NCBI RefSeq assembly: GCF_030646015.1
Contig: NZ_JAUSLT010000089.1
Span: 57,255 to 121,254, forward strand
From: Bradyrhizobium sp.
GTDB taxonomy: Bacteria > Pseudomonadota > Alphaproteobacteria > Rhizobiales > Xanthobacteraceae
Direction of reading: 5' to 3'
Length of the DNA stretch: 64,000 nt
Below, piece by piece: positions 28,296 to 36,802 of the stretch. The notes under the pieces were generated by a model. It ran no database searches, was not told the DNA's origin, and saw only the letters and a program-made list of their open reading frames with translations. Every line of letters begins with the position of its first letter. Position 1 is the first letter of the stretch. The position numbers were made by a program, and so were the translations under genes.

Positions 28296-28796
28296 ATGAT
28301 CGAATTCAATCAGACGAAGAACAACGGCCTCACGCGTATCAGTTCGCAGCCCATTGCACTCGGCGCCGCCATCCTGGTCGCCCTGGTGGCCGGAGCCGGA
28401 TCCATCGCGCTGTGGCGCGGCTACACCGGCACGTCACCCGAACCCGACCGCGTCGTTGCCGTCAGGCAGTTGCAGGCCCGCACCGCCCAGGCATCCGAGC
28501 AACTGGTGGAGAAAACCAAGGGCCTGGAAGCGACCCAGCAGGAGTCGATCGACCAGCTGCAAGTGGTCCAGGACCAGCTGCAAACCGTCAGGCGGCTGCT
28601 GGCCGCACAGCAAACCGAGACCAAGCGACTGTCCGAGCAGGTGGGCAGCCTGACCGGCGCGATCGACGGCCTGCGCCAGTCGTTCGCGAGCGCCCAGGCT
28701 TCCGAACCCTCAAGTCCACCGTCGGTTCGAAAGTCGTCGATCAAGAAGAAGCGCAGCGCGGTGTCGCAGCGCAAGCGTGCCAATTCGCGGGGCTAG
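28296..28796 (+). CDS. single-pass membrane coiled-coil protein
   Basis: A 166-residue protein. A transmembrane segment (PIALGAAILVALVAGAGSIAL, about residues 18-38) is followed by a long heptad-rich helix full of Gln, Glu and Leu (roughly 55-125) and a basic C-terminus (SSIKKKRSAVSQRKR). The layout, with inner-membrane anchor and periplasmic or cytosolic coiled coil, suggests a structural or scaffold role. ATG 28296 has GGAG four bases upstream; a GTG at 28257 is in frame but unsupported. Confidence 0.75.
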   Translation: MIEFNQTKNNGLTRISSQPIALGAAILVALVAGAGSIALWRGYTGTSPEPDRVVAVRQLQARTAQASEQLVEKTKGLEATQQESIDQLQVVQDQLQTVRRLLAAQQTETKRLSEQVGSLTGAIDGLRQSFASAQASEPSSPPSVRKSSIKKKRSAVSQRKRANSRG

Positions 28797-29045
28797 TCTA
28801 GCGCCCACGCCGTTGGCGGAATCATCCCGCCGCCAAGCCTCCCCAAGGGCCCTGACAGAAGTTTTTCTCGCCGATTGTGAACTGGATCACATATGCCCGT
28901 AGTGTTCCGGGGCATCATGCAATTCACCGGATGGCGCAAGCCAATTTCAATATCCGGGGCTGGCAAGGTCGTTGGCGTTATACTGCGTCAACGGCCTTGT
29001 TTTTTATCCGGCGATCGGCGCGGTGCAACGATTTCGGGCGGTGCG

Positions 29046-29210
29046 CTATCGCGGGCCGTTCCGACGAGGCGGTCTGACGACCACCCCGAAGCGACCGTGA
29101 TGACGGCGCAGCCTGAACTGCTCGAATTCCCAGAACATCCACACAAAGGCGGCGCCGAGACCGACGATGACGCTTAGAAGCAGCAAAGTATAGGCAGGAG
29201 CTGTGAGCAT
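29046..29210 (-). CDS. 54-residue single-span membrane protein
   Basis: A small frame starting at ATG 29210: a hydrophobic helix YTLLLLSVIVGLGAAFVWMF at residues 7-26, then an acidic turn (WEFEQF) and a strongly basic tail (RLRRHHGRF and PPRRNGPR). This N-in/tail-basic pattern is typical of regulatory small membrane proteins. A perfect TATAAT lies on this strand about 70 bases upstream. No strong ribosome site. The opposite-strand reading has no comparable features. Confidence 0.5.
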   Translation of the reverse strand: MLTAPAYTLLLLSVIVGLGAAFVWMFWEFEQFRLRRHHGRFGVVVRPPRRNGPR

Positions 29211-29280
29211 GGTGAGCGTCCATCAAAGGAGGCAAACGGCGTAAACAGCGAACGGGCGGAAATGATCGCCACCGGAGCAT

Positions 29281-29286
29281 ATTATA
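29281..29286 (-). promoter_or_regulatory. -10 element upstream of the 54-residue membrane protein
   Basis: Minus-strand TATAAT exact match. The -35 region at the expected distance is poor, so this is a tentative promoter, supported by its position relative to the small gene. Confidence 0.4.
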
Positions 29287-29437
29287 CTAAAGTCGCAGCC
29301 TCGTCCCGGACCAGGCGGATTTTATTTTGACCGGCTTCCCAACCCCAAGCCTGCGAAGGGAACGGGGGCGAGCCCACAACGGAAGCCCGGCTCGTGATGT
29401 CCGGTCCGGATCCCGTTCGGGCAGGCGCGGCCCGCGC

Positions 29438-29468
29438 TAAAAAACAACCGCAGAAACCGAAGCTGCGG
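29438..29468 (-). terminator. rho-independent terminator of the carbonic anhydrase transcript
   Basis: CTGCGG/CCGCAG stem (29463-29468 with 29448-29453) and then TTGTTTTTT on the minus strand, 33 bases after the stop of the gene at 29501. Confidence 0.7.
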
Positions 29469-29500
29469 AATCGGCGGAGACTCGCCGCGAACAGCCTGCG

Positions 29501-30031
29501 TCAGCCGATTTTCTTCATGCCTTTTTTGAATCGCGCGCCGTTGGCGACGTAGAATTTTGCCGCACTTCCCATCCTGGCGACTTGCGCGGGATCGAGCGTG
29601 CGGATGACCCGCGCCGGCGACCCGATGATCAGGGAGTATTCGGGAAATTGTTTGCCTTCCGTGATGACCGAGCCCGCGCCGACGACGCTGCCACGGCCGA
29701 TCCTGGCGCCGTTCATCACGATCGAACCCATCCCCACCAGCGCGTCATCCTCGATCGTGCAGCCGTGCAGGATGACGTTGTGACCGACCGTGCAATTCTT
29801 TCCGATCGTCAGCGGAAAACCCATATCGGTATGGCAGGTCGAGTTGTCCTGCACATTGGAATTTTCACCGATCTCGATCCACTCATTGTCGCCGCGCAAC
29901 ACCGCGCCGAACCACACGCTCGCGGAATTGTGCAAGCGGACCCTGCCGATCACCGTGGCGGTGTCGGCGATGAAGAAGTTTCCGTCCGCAGGGAGCTCGG
30001 GCGCCTGCCCGTCGAGTTCGTAGATCGCCAT
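29501..30031 (-). CDS. gamma-carbonic anhydrase family protein
   Basis: A 176-residue left-handed beta-helix protein built of hexapeptide repeats. The metal-binding histidines of the gamma class are visible in NSTCHTDMG and GHNVILHG. Close relatives (PaaY, CaiE, YrdA) bind zinc and act as thioesterase or anhydrase; activity here cannot be assigned. ATG 30031 is the first fitting start. The C-terminus [10 protein letters not shown] is characteristic of the rhizobial members. A terminator follows. The gene upstream on the same strand (30079) is 47 bases away and may be cotranscribed. Confidence 0.93.
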   Translation of the reverse strand: MAIYELDGQAPELPADGNFFIADTATVIGRVRLHNSASVWFGAVLRGDNEWIEIGENSNVQDNSTCHTDMGFPLTIGKNCTVGHNVILHGCTIEDDALVGMGSIVMNGARIGRGSVVGAGSVITEGKQFPEYSLIIGSPARVIRTLDPAQVARMGSAAKFYVANGARFKKGMKKIG

Positions 30032-30078
30032 GCCCAATCAGTCTCCGGTTCGCGGCGACATTGGCATAGACGTTTGGC

Positions 30079-30408
30079 TCAGGCCAGCACCCCTGCCGCG
30101 CGCAGCGTCATCAGGAAGAACGTGCCAGACATCAGGCTCCAGAACCCCGCCAGCATGGTCGCCATCATCACGAACTGGAAGCGGCGACGTTCGATCCGCG
30201 CGCCGCGCAGCGTGTTGCGCATGATGATGAAGGGGGCGGCGAACACCAGGAACGGAACGGCTGCGAAAGCCTGCGGCGCCACGCCCTGCTGCAGCAGTCC
30301 GAAGCCGGCCGGACGTTTTACCAGGGCCTGGTATCCGCTGGCCAGCGCGCCCGCGAAGGCAAAGCCGATGCAAAGGGAGAACAGGGAATTCAACGCATCA
30401 GGCGACAT
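30079..30408 (-). CDS. small conserved membrane protein
   Basis: A 109-residue protein with three hydrophobic helices (around residues 8-25, 47-62 and 80-105). RPAGFGLLQQG and FIIMRNTLRGARIERRRF mark a loop pattern seen in a small alphaproteobacterial membrane family of unknown function. ATG 30408 follows a weak ribosome site. A perfect CtrA box 85 bases upstream is shared with the divergent gene at 30643. Confidence 0.8.
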   Translation of the reverse strand: MSPDALNSLFSLCIGFAFAGALASGYQALVKRPAGFGLLQQGVAPQAFAAVPFLVFAAPFIIMRNTLRGARIERRRFQFVMMATMLAGFWSLMSGTFFLMTLRAAGVLA

Positions 30409-30492
30409 CAAAAGGCACTTCCGCTACACAACGCCAACGTCCGGCAACTGCCCCCTGCATCGCAAAATTGGCCTGCGGCCGCCACACTATCC

Positions 30493-30508
30493 TTAAGGAA
30501 AGGTTAAC
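30493..30508. promoter_or_regulatory. CtrA box between divergent genes
   Basis: TTAA (30493-30496), seven bases, TTAAC (30504-30508): exact consensus. It lies between the small membrane protein (start 30408, leftward) and the gene at 30643 (rightward), so either could be cell-cycle regulated. Confidence 0.65.
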
Positions 30509-30642
30509 GCCGGCGCCCGGAACCGCCCCCCGGACATGGCTCGCGCGGGTGCTATCTGCGCGAAATCGTGCGGAAGCCCGCCTGCGCATGGCATATTTGC
30601 GGGTGATTCGAGCCCCCGGGGCCACCTCAAGCTGTTTGGTTC

Positions 30643-31353
30643 ATGACCTTCCTTTCGTCCGTCCAGCACATCGCCCGCCGGTCGCGCCGGCGTCGCCGCA
30701 GCCACATGATTCCGGTCATGGTTGGGGGCGCGGTCACGGCCTGCGCGATTGCCGTGATCGGCTATCTGCTGTGGCCGACCTTTGGGCCCAGGGCTTCGAG
30801 CAGTCCGGAGCGGTTGCCGGTGAGCGTCGGAGCGACCCTCTTCAACGTGCCGACCATGGCGGTACGCCGGAAAATCCAGCGCCATTCTGGGCCGCAGGAA
30901 CGCGTCGATCTCAGCTTCACGTTTCCCGCACTCGAGGCTCCCGACGCCCCGAAGCATGTCAGCGCCGACACCGTTGAGGAATCGATACAGCCGATCGACC
31001 GGATCTTCCTGTCGATTTCGGCACATCACGATACGCTGGCGCCGGACGCCCGCGTGCGCACCATCTATCCGCGCTATCTCGAAAAGGCCTCGCCGTCCGA
31101 ACAGGATGGCCTGACGATGCGCGCATTTCGCGACGGCACGCCCTACAGCAACGAGGATCTGTTTCTGGCGAAGGCGCCGAATCTCACCGCGCGCTGCACG
31201 CGCGACGCCGCCACCCCCGGCATGTGCCTGAGCGAGCGTCGCATCGACGGCGCCGATCTGACGTTTCGCTTTCCAAGGAGCTGGCTGGCGCAATGGCGCG
31301 ACGTCGCCAATGCGATGGACCGCCTGACGCGGCAGTTGGGCGGGCCGAGGTGA
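30643..31353 (+). CDS. single-pass membrane protein of unknown function
   Basis: A 236-residue protein. A very basic N-terminus (RRSRRRRRSH) precedes one helix (MVGGAVTACAIAVIGYLLW, about 24-43), giving an inner-membrane anchor with the rest periplasmic. The body contains FNVPTMAVRRKIQRHSG, IDRIFLSISAHHDTLAPDAR and YLEKASPSEQDGL, segments I associate with an uncharacterised rhizobial family. Two Cys residues (ARCTRDAATPGMCL) may form a disulfide. No catalytic motif. It lies downstream of an exact CtrA box. Confidence 0.8.
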   Translation: MTFLSSVQHIARRSRRRRRSHMIPVMVGGAVTACAIAVIGYLLWPTFGPRASSSPERLPVSVGATLFNVPTMAVRRKIQRHSGPQERVDLSFTFPALEAPDAPKHVSADTVEESIQPIDRIFLSISAHHDTLAPDARVRTIYPRYLEKASPSEQDGLTMRAFRDGTPYSNEDLFLAKAPNLTARCTRDAATPGMCLSERRIDGADLTFRFPRSWLAQWRDVANAMDRLTRQLGGPR

Positions 31354-31382
31354 GATTTGTCGTCCCGTGAGATTAGTACCGA

Positions 31383-31508
31383 CCTCATCCTGAGGAGCGC
31401 CGCGCAAGCGATGCGTCTCGAAGGATGGCAGCAGGCGGTGTGCCAGATGGTTCGAGACGCGCGCCCGGTAGCGCAAGGGCGCTTCCGAACGCGCTCCTCA
31501 CCATGAGG
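31383..31508. repeat. dispersed palindromic repeat, family E
   Basis: CCTCATCCTGAGGAGC and TCTCGAAGGATGG at the left; GTTCGAGACGC and GCTCCTCACCATGAGGG at the right: nested complementary segments. One copy in the window. Nothing else is seen between the stop at 31353 and the gene at 31551. Confidence 0.75.
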
Positions 31509-31550
31509 GAGTGGAGTGTGTCACGGAAGCGACGAGGACGACGTCGCGCC

Positions 31551-31769
31551 TCAGCCCTGATCGACCAGATCTTCCTCGAGGATCGCCATCTGAAACTGGA
31601 ACGAGCGGTCATCGTCTTCATCGTCAACGAACAGCACGCCGATGAATTCCTCGCCGATATAGACTTCGGCCGAGTCATCCTTTTTCGGCCGCGGCACCAC
31701 GCGAAGCTTTTGATTGCCGAACACGCGCTTGAGATAGGCGTCGAGTTTCCTGACTTCCTGAACGTCCAC
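31551..31769 (-). CDS. DUF3126-like protein
   Basis: A 72-residue protein: DVQEVRKLDAYLKRVFGN, then LRVVPRPKKDDSAEVYIG and a very acidic DDEDDDRSFQF. This is the compact alphaproteobacterial DUF3126 pattern; function unknown. I start at GTG 31769, where GGAGA lies five bases upstream and the conserved domain begins; a TTG at 31802 would add 11 residues. It is downstream of cysE on the same strand (122 bases), a conserved-looking arrangement. Confidence 0.88.
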   Translation of the reverse strand: MDVQEVRKLDAYLKRVFGNQKLRVVPRPKKDDSAEVYIGEEFIGVLFVDDEDDDRSFQFQMAILEEDLVDQG

Positions 31770-31891
31770 GGCAGTCTCCAATGCGATTTTAGGTTTCGGC
31801 AAGTTCTAGGCCGGGACGAGGCGAACTGCCAGCCCAACTTGCAGAATTCGGCATCCGATTCCGCAAGCTTGCCGGCCATGCAGGCTGGTAA

Positions 31892-32719
31892 TCAAATTCC
31901 GATGGCGTTGATCATCTGATCCATGGTGCGCGACGGCTCGGCGCAGCCGGCCTCGCCGACGATCTTGGCGGGAACCCCGGCGACCGTGACGTTGTGCGGT
32001 ACCGGCTTCACCACCACGGAGCCCGCGGCAATGCGGGCGCAATGGCCGATCTCGATATTGCCGAGAATTTTCGCGCCCGCCCCGATCAATACGCCGCGAC
32101 GGATCTTGGGATGGCGATCCTCGTTCTCCTTGCCGGTGCCGCCCAGCGTGACGCCGTGCAGGATCGAGACGTCGTCTTCAATCACAGCGGTCTCGCCGAC
32201 CACGAAGCCGGTGGCGTGATCGAGGAAGATGCCGCGGCCAATTTTTGCCGCCGGATTGATGTCGGTCTGGAACACCGCCGAGGCGCGGCTCTGCAGGTAA
32301 TAGGCAAAATCCTTGCGGCCCTTGTGATAGAGCCAGTGCGCCAGGCGATGGGTCTGGATCGCATGGAAACCCTTGAAGTAGAGCAAGGGATCGATGAACC
32401 GCGAGGTCGCGGGATCGCGGTCGAACACCGCCACCATGTCGGCGCGGAAGGCATTGCCGAGATCGGGATCGTTGCGCAGCGCCTCGTCAAAGGCCTGGCG
32501 GATCAAATCGCCCGACAGCGCCGAATGGTCGAGCCGCTCGGCGATGCGATGAACGACGGAATCTTCCAGCCGGTCGTGATGCAGCACGGTCGAATAGATG
32601 AAGGAGGCGAGCTCCGGCTCGCGGCGGACGATATCTTCCGCCTCGGTGCGCACCCGATCCCAGATCGGATCGAGCGCCGCCAGTTTGGCACCCTGCGGAT
32701 TGATCTGATGCACTGCCAT
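31892..32719 (-). CDS. cysE: serine O-acetyltransferase
   Basis: A 275-residue enzyme that acetylates L-serine from acetyl-CoA, the first step of cysteine synthesis. An N-terminal helical domain (DPIWDRVRTEAEDIVRREPE) is followed by the hexapeptide-repeat beta-helix. Active-site residues are in FLDHATGFVVGETA and SILHGVTLGGTGK. The C-terminal Ile of NAIGI fits the tail that docks into cysteine synthase. It is followed by the DUF3126-like gene. No riboswitch or operator is evident upstream (32720-32970). Confidence 0.97.
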   Translation of the reverse strand: MAVHQINPQGAKLAALDPIWDRVRTEAEDIVRREPELASFIYSTVLHHDRLEDSVVHRIAERLDHSALSGDLIRQAFDEALRNDPDLGNAFRADMVAVFDRDPATSRFIDPLLYFKGFHAIQTHRLAHWLYHKGRKDFAYYLQSRASAVFQTDINPAAKIGRGIFLDHATGFVVGETAVIEDDVSILHGVTLGGTGKENEDRHPKIRRGVLIGAGAKILGNIEIGHCARIAAGSVVVKPVPHNVTVAGVPAKIVGEAGCAEPSRTMDQMINAIGI

Positions 32720-32970
32720 GGGTTGCTCTCGTAAATTCTGATGTTCCCGGCGCGCACCATAGCACGACGGACGGACGGCTGTCCCGCGTCAGGCCCAGCG
32801 AGCCTGCGGTCCCCGTCAGGAAACTGCGCCAAAACATTGAAACAGCACGATTTCTTGGCCAGGCCGAGAACCACTTTCCTGCAGGCGTCGGCTCAAAGTG
32901 GCCCGCAATTCTGGAAAATCAAGCGGTCCGGGTTCCAACTATTTGTGGATTTCGGCGTGCCAGTCGGGGC

Positions 32971-34371
32971 ATGATGATCGCAGGTCTGGGGGGACGAAGC
33001 ATTCACACACATACTTTAACACGCGCGCGCGTGACCGATCCGGCTTGGGTCTGGGTGTCGGCCGTCGCCATCCCCCTGATGCTGGTCCTGCCGGCGCTGT
33101 GGAACGGCTATCCGCTGCTGCAGTATGACACCGGCGGCTATCTGGCCCGGTGGTACGAAGGCTACCTGGTCCCCAGCCGGTCCACCGTGTTCGGGCTCTA
33201 TCTGCATTTCGGCGAGGATTCGAGCTTCTGGATCAATCTGGGTATTCAGGCGCTGGCGACGCTGTGGATCGTGCAATTGACGCTGCGCGTGTTCGGCATG
33301 CTCCGGCCATGGCGGCTGACGGCGATCAGCCTCGCTTTGATCCTGACCACGGCACTGCCCTGGCTCGCCTCGACGCTTCTGACCGACATCTTTACCGGCC
33401 TGTCGGTGCTGGCGCTGTTCATCCTGGTCGTGCACGGGAGCCGGATTTCCACGATCGAAAAATGTTCGCTGTTCGCGTTCACGGCCTTCGCCGCGGCAAC
33501 CCACAGCGCCACGCTGGCCGTACTGCTCGGGCTGTGCTGCGCCGGCTGGATCGCGGCCCCCTTTCTGCGCGGGCGGATCGCCGTTTCCGGACTGCTGCAG
33601 GGCAGCCTGACCCTCGTTGCCGGCGCCGCCATGCTGTTATCCGCCAACTTCGCCCTGTCAGGACAGCTGGCATGGACGCCCGGCGGCTACGGCGTGGCGT
33701 TCGGCCGGATGCTGCAGGACGGAATCGTCAAGCAATATCTTGACGATCATTGCCCGCGGCAGAAACTGAAACTCTGCCCCTATCGCAATGAACTGCCTGA
33801 CACCGCCGACAGGTTCCTGTGGGGCAGCAGCATGTTCAACACGCTCGGCCGCTTCACGGGCCTGAACGACGAGATGGGCCTGATCGTGCGGCGTTCGCTC
33901 GTCGAATATCCGCGCCGCCAGGCCGAGGCCGCCATCGTCGCCACCGCGCAACAACTGGTCCTGGTCGGAACCGGTGAAGGCACCCACGGTTGGGTCGCCC
34001 ATACCTACGGGATCATCGAGCGCTATATCCCCTCGCAACTCAAGTCGATGCGCGCGGCGCATCAGCAGCACTGGGACATCGATTTTGCCGCCATCAACCG
34101 GCTGCACGTGCCGGTCGCGCTGGCGTCGATGATGGCGGTCGTTGCCATCTTCGCGATGGCGATCTGGCGGCGGCGGCTCGACGATCTCACGCTGCTCGCG
34201 GCGACGGTGACATTGGCGCTGCTCGGCAACGCCTTTGTCTGCGGTGTGATATCGGGACCGCATGACCGCTACGGCGCGCGCCTCGCATGGGTTGCCAGCT
34301 TCGTCGCGCTGATCGCACTGGTCAGGCATTTTGCCCGCAGCGACGAAGCCGAGACCTCACCTCCGCCGTGA
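32971..34371 (+). CDS. polytopic membrane protein, glycosyltransferase-like
   Basis: A 466-residue protein with around ten hydrophobic helices and one large periplasmic-type loop (about residues 235-370) containing CPRQKLKLCPYRNELPDTAD. The early loop GYPLLQYDTGGYLARWYEG, with Asp/Tyr after helix 1, resembles GT-C-type or PMT-like membrane glycosyltransferases, but the match is loose. Two ATGs (32971, 32974) are possible. Its last 15 bases overlap the 3' end of the convergent hydrolase gene. Function unknown. Confidence 0.8.
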   Translation: MMIAGLGGRSIHTHTLTRARVTDPAWVWVSAVAIPLMLVLPALWNGYPLLQYDTGGYLARWYEGYLVPSRSTVFGLYLHFGEDSSFWINLGIQALATLWIVQLTLRVFGMLRPWRLTAISLALILTTALPWLASTLLTDIFTGLSVLALFILVVHGSRISTIEKCSLFAFTAFAAATHSATLAVLLGLCCAGWIAAPFLRGRIAVSGLLQGSLTLVAGAAMLLSANFALSGQLAWTPGGYGVAFGRMLQDGIVKQYLDDHCPRQKLKLCPYRNELPDTADRFLWGSSMFNTLGRFTGLNDEMGLIVRRSLVEYPRRQAEAAIVATAQQLVLVGTGEGTHGWVAHTYGIIERYIPSQLKSMRAAHQQHWDIDFAAINRLHVPVALASMMAVVAIFAMAIWRRRLDDLTLLAATVTLALLGNAFVCGVISGPHDRYGARLAWVASFVALIALVRHFARSDEAETSPPP

Positions 34372-35109
34372 GAGAAAATCCAGCACGCCCGCCTTGTAGA
34401 CCTTGTCGCCGACGGCCCGCATGTGGTCGCGGTTTGGAATATCAAGCACCTCGGCGCCCGGGATGATCTTTCCCAGGGCAGCCGCCGAGCCCGCGATTTC
34501 GTCTGCCGTGCCGACCGCGATCAGCACCGGCACCGCAATGCCGGCGGCCTCCTCCCGGGTCATCAGGCGGCGCGAGCCGCGCAGGCAGGCCGCCAGCGCC
34601 CGGCGATCGCTGCGGGTCTGGTCGGCGAACGCACGAAACGTTCGTCCCACCGGATCGGTAACATCCTCCAGCGACGGCGCCTCGAGCGCCGCCGCGACGT
34701 TTTCGCCAGGCCCGCCGCCCTCAATCAGGCCGATGCCGATGCCGCCGAAAATCGCCGAGCGCAACCGCTGCGGTTGCTGCCGCGCCAGCACCGCCGTCAT
34801 CCGCGAGCCCAGCGAATAGCCCATCACATCGGCGCGTTCGAGCTTCAAATGATCCATCAGCGCGATGACATCGCCGGCCATGGTGGCGACCTCATAGGCC
34901 GCGGCGTCATAGAGCTTGCCGGAATCTCCATGGCCGCGATTGTCGAGCGCGATGACGCGGCGGCCGTTTTTTCTCAGTTCGGACACCCAGGTCGGATAGA
35001 CCCAGTTCACATTGCTGGTCGAGGCAAAGCCGTGCACCAGCAGGATCGGATCGCCCTCGCCTTCGTCGAGATAGGCAATTTCAACTTCGCCGTTATGAAA
35101 ACTCGGCAT
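34357..35109 (-). CDS. alpha/beta hydrolase
   Basis: A 250-residue single-domain hydrolase. The oxyanion strand is PILLVHGFASTS, the nucleophile elbow GYSLGSRM (Ser near residue 98), the acid IAVGTADEIAG and the His NRDHMRAVGDK. NWVYPTWVSELRKNGRRVIALDNRGHGDSGK is a typical RsbQ/esterase N-terminal half. Substrate unknown. ATG 35109 places the fold start correctly; the frame is open upstream but that part overlaps the neighbouring gene. It is 58 bases from the 35168 gene on the same strand. Confidence 0.9.
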   Translation of the reverse strand: MPSFHNGEVEIAYLDEGEGDPILLVHGFASTSNVNWVYPTWVSELRKNGRRVIALDNRGHGDSGKLYDAAAYEVATMAGDVIALMDHLKLERADVMGYSLGSRMTAVLARQQPQRLRSAIFGGIGIGLIEGGGPGENVAAALEAPSLEDVTDPVGRTFRAFADQTRSDRRALAACLRGSRRLMTREEAAGIAVPVLIAVGTADEIAGSAAALGKIIPGAEVLDIPNRDHMRAVGDKVYKAGVLDFLSRRR

Positions 35110-35167
35110 CGGCAGTTCCAGTATTTTTCGGGGAAATGGGATCGGCGGTCGAGGACTGGCACCAATC

Positions 35168-36316
35168 CTAGCCGTGCGCGACGGCACCCGCCAGAGATGC
35201 GTCGGGCGCAAGCGCCGCGGCCGCCGTCTGCTTTCGCAGCCGGCGCGCCTTCTTGCGGCGCAGCCAGGCCATGGTCAGGCGTTCGGTGGTGGCCTTGATC
35301 GAGGACAGGAAGCCGACCAGCGCAAGCAGCGCGCCGAACACCCACATCGTCAGATTGAAGGCGCCTGCGACCAGCAACAGCGCGCCGCGGCCGAGCACTT
35401 TCAGGATCGCGCGGGTCTGGCCGCCCTTGGCCTCCGCCAGCCGGGCCGCGCGCGCCACATCCTTGGGGCCTTCGGCGATTTTCAGCGTGTCCTTGGCGGC
35501 GCGGATCCCCGCTTTCTCGCCGACCCGGCCGACATCCTTGGCGAGCCGAACCAGCGCGCCGGCCTTCTCGGCGCGGAACGCGGCCTTGATCGCGGTCATG
35601 GTCTGGCCCGGCCGCAGCACCGAGCCGGAGGCGATCGCGTGCTGCAGGACGGGCGTGTCGACCATCTCGCGCGCCGAACGGCCGGCCCACAGCGTAAGCC
35701 CCTCGCCCAGCCGCCCGACCTTGCGGGCATCCTTGACCAGCGTGAGCCCGGCGCGCAGCGGCGCCACGCCGCCGACCGAGACGTAGGTCGCCGCCGTCAC
35801 CACGAGGCCCACGGCGGCAAGCCCCAGCACCAGCTGGTCGGTATCCTCGCCCATGGCCAGATGCTTGCCTTCGCGGACCACGTCCCTGATGTCGCCGTAG
35901 ACAAAGAGATCGCCGGCCACCGTGCCCGACAGGCTGGCGACGTCGTCGGCCTCGCCGACCACGAGCCCGGTGAGGAAGCGCCTGGCATAGTGCGACGACG
36001 TACTTTGTTCCGCGACCTTGTCACTGACGCGCTTCAGGAGCTCGTCGCCGAGCGGAATGTTCTTTTCCCGGGCCAGGCTGACAAAACTGTCGGCGAGGTC
36101 GGCGTCGTTGGCGGCGAGCGCCGCCTCGATATTGTCCCCGATGACCGCAGCGTTATTCCGCAACGCAGAACTGAGCTGGAGGTCGGAAAGCTCGGCCGGA
36201 TCGTCCTGCGCCGCCAGCACGGCGGCCGAGTCGCGGGCGTGCGGCCACAGCAGCGCGAACGCCACGGCGAACACCGCCATGCCCGCCACCGCCGGAACTA
36301 TCCGCGACCGCTTCAT
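35168..36316 (-). CDS. conserved membrane protein of unknown function
   Basis: A 382-residue protein. One N-terminal helix (VPAVAGMAVFAVAFALLWP), a central hydrophobic pair (LVLGLAAVGLVVTAATYVSV) and a C-terminal membrane segment (FNLTMWVFGALLALVGFLSS) are separated by helical, Ala/Lys/Arg-rich regions. LAREKNIPLGDELLKRV and FVYGDIRDVVREGKHLAMGE are recurring features of a rhizobial family without known function. The C-terminus is basic (AWLRRKKARRLRKQ). Probably inner membrane. It shares a transcription direction with the hydrolase. Confidence 0.82.
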   Translation of the reverse strand: MKRSRIVPAVAGMAVFAVAFALLWPHARDSAAVLAAQDDPAELSDLQLSSALRNNAAVIGDNIEAALAANDADLADSFVSLAREKNIPLGDELLKRVSDKVAEQSTSSHYARRFLTGLVVGEADDVASLSGTVAGDLFVYGDIRDVVREGKHLAMGEDTDQLVLGLAAVGLVVTAATYVSVGGVAPLRAGLTLVKDARKVGRLGEGLTLWAGRSAREMVDTPVLQHAIASGSVLRPGQTMTAIKAAFRAEKAGALVRLAKDVGRVGEKAGIRAAKDTLKIAEGPKDVARAARLAEAKGGQTRAILKVLGRGALLLVAGAFNLTMWVFGALLALVGFLSSIKATTERLTMAWLRRKKARRLRKQTAAAALAPDASLAGAVAHG

Positions 36317-36549
36317 CCCGAAAAACCCAGTGTTTCGCTCCCATCAAGATGGTGTGCCGTTTTTCGGACACAACAGCCCCGACGAAAGAAGGGCTTCTCT
36401 GGGAGGACAAGATTGTGTCGAATTTGCATGAGCAAATGAGCTCTCGGGGCTCTAGGAATCAGCACTTTCCGCCAGTATCAGTAGCGCGCGGCACGTCCAG
36501 CCTGCCGCGTCCGATTGCGTCCGCCGCCGTCCACCCAGGGTGAAATACA

Positions 36550-36795
36550 ATGTCCGACCACGTCGTCCCACACTTCCACAATGATGCCGGCGTTTCGGTC
36601 ATTGAGATCGGTTCGCAGGAGTTCATGTGCGTGGGCGCCAATCCGCCGTTCGACCACCCCCATGTGTTCCTCGACCTCGGCAACGACAACGAGATCATCT
36701 GCCCCTATTGCTCGACGCTGTACCGCTTTGCCGCCGACCTTGGGGCCGGCGAGGCCCGCCCCCCCGAATGCGTGCTGAAAGACAAGGTCGCCTGA
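36550..36795 (+). CDS. zinc-finger protein, NDUFS6-like (zf-CHCC)
   Basis: An 81-residue protein with the Cys-His-Cys-Cys zinc site: FMCVGANPPFDHPHVFLD and EIICPYCSTLYRF. This is the bacterial form of the complex I accessory subunit NDUFS6, common in alphaproteobacteria; it probably supports NADH dehydrogenase assembly. ATG 36550. Eight bases separate it from the monooxygenase gene, so the two are likely cotranscribed, as often seen in this group. Confidence 0.93.
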   Translation: MSDHVVPHFHNDAGVSVIEIGSQEFMCVGANPPFDHPHVFLDLGNDNEIICPYCSTLYRFAADLGAGEARPPECVLKDKVA

Positions 36796-36802
36796 TCGAC
36801 CT

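Noticed and set aside
28813..28836. Hairpin TTGGCGG/CCGCCAA after the coiled-coil gene
   Set aside because: No T run follows; too weak to call a terminator.
31383..31508. Attachment sites or insertion sequence at repeat E
   Set aside because: The segment is a self-complementary repeat without a transposase or target-site duplication.
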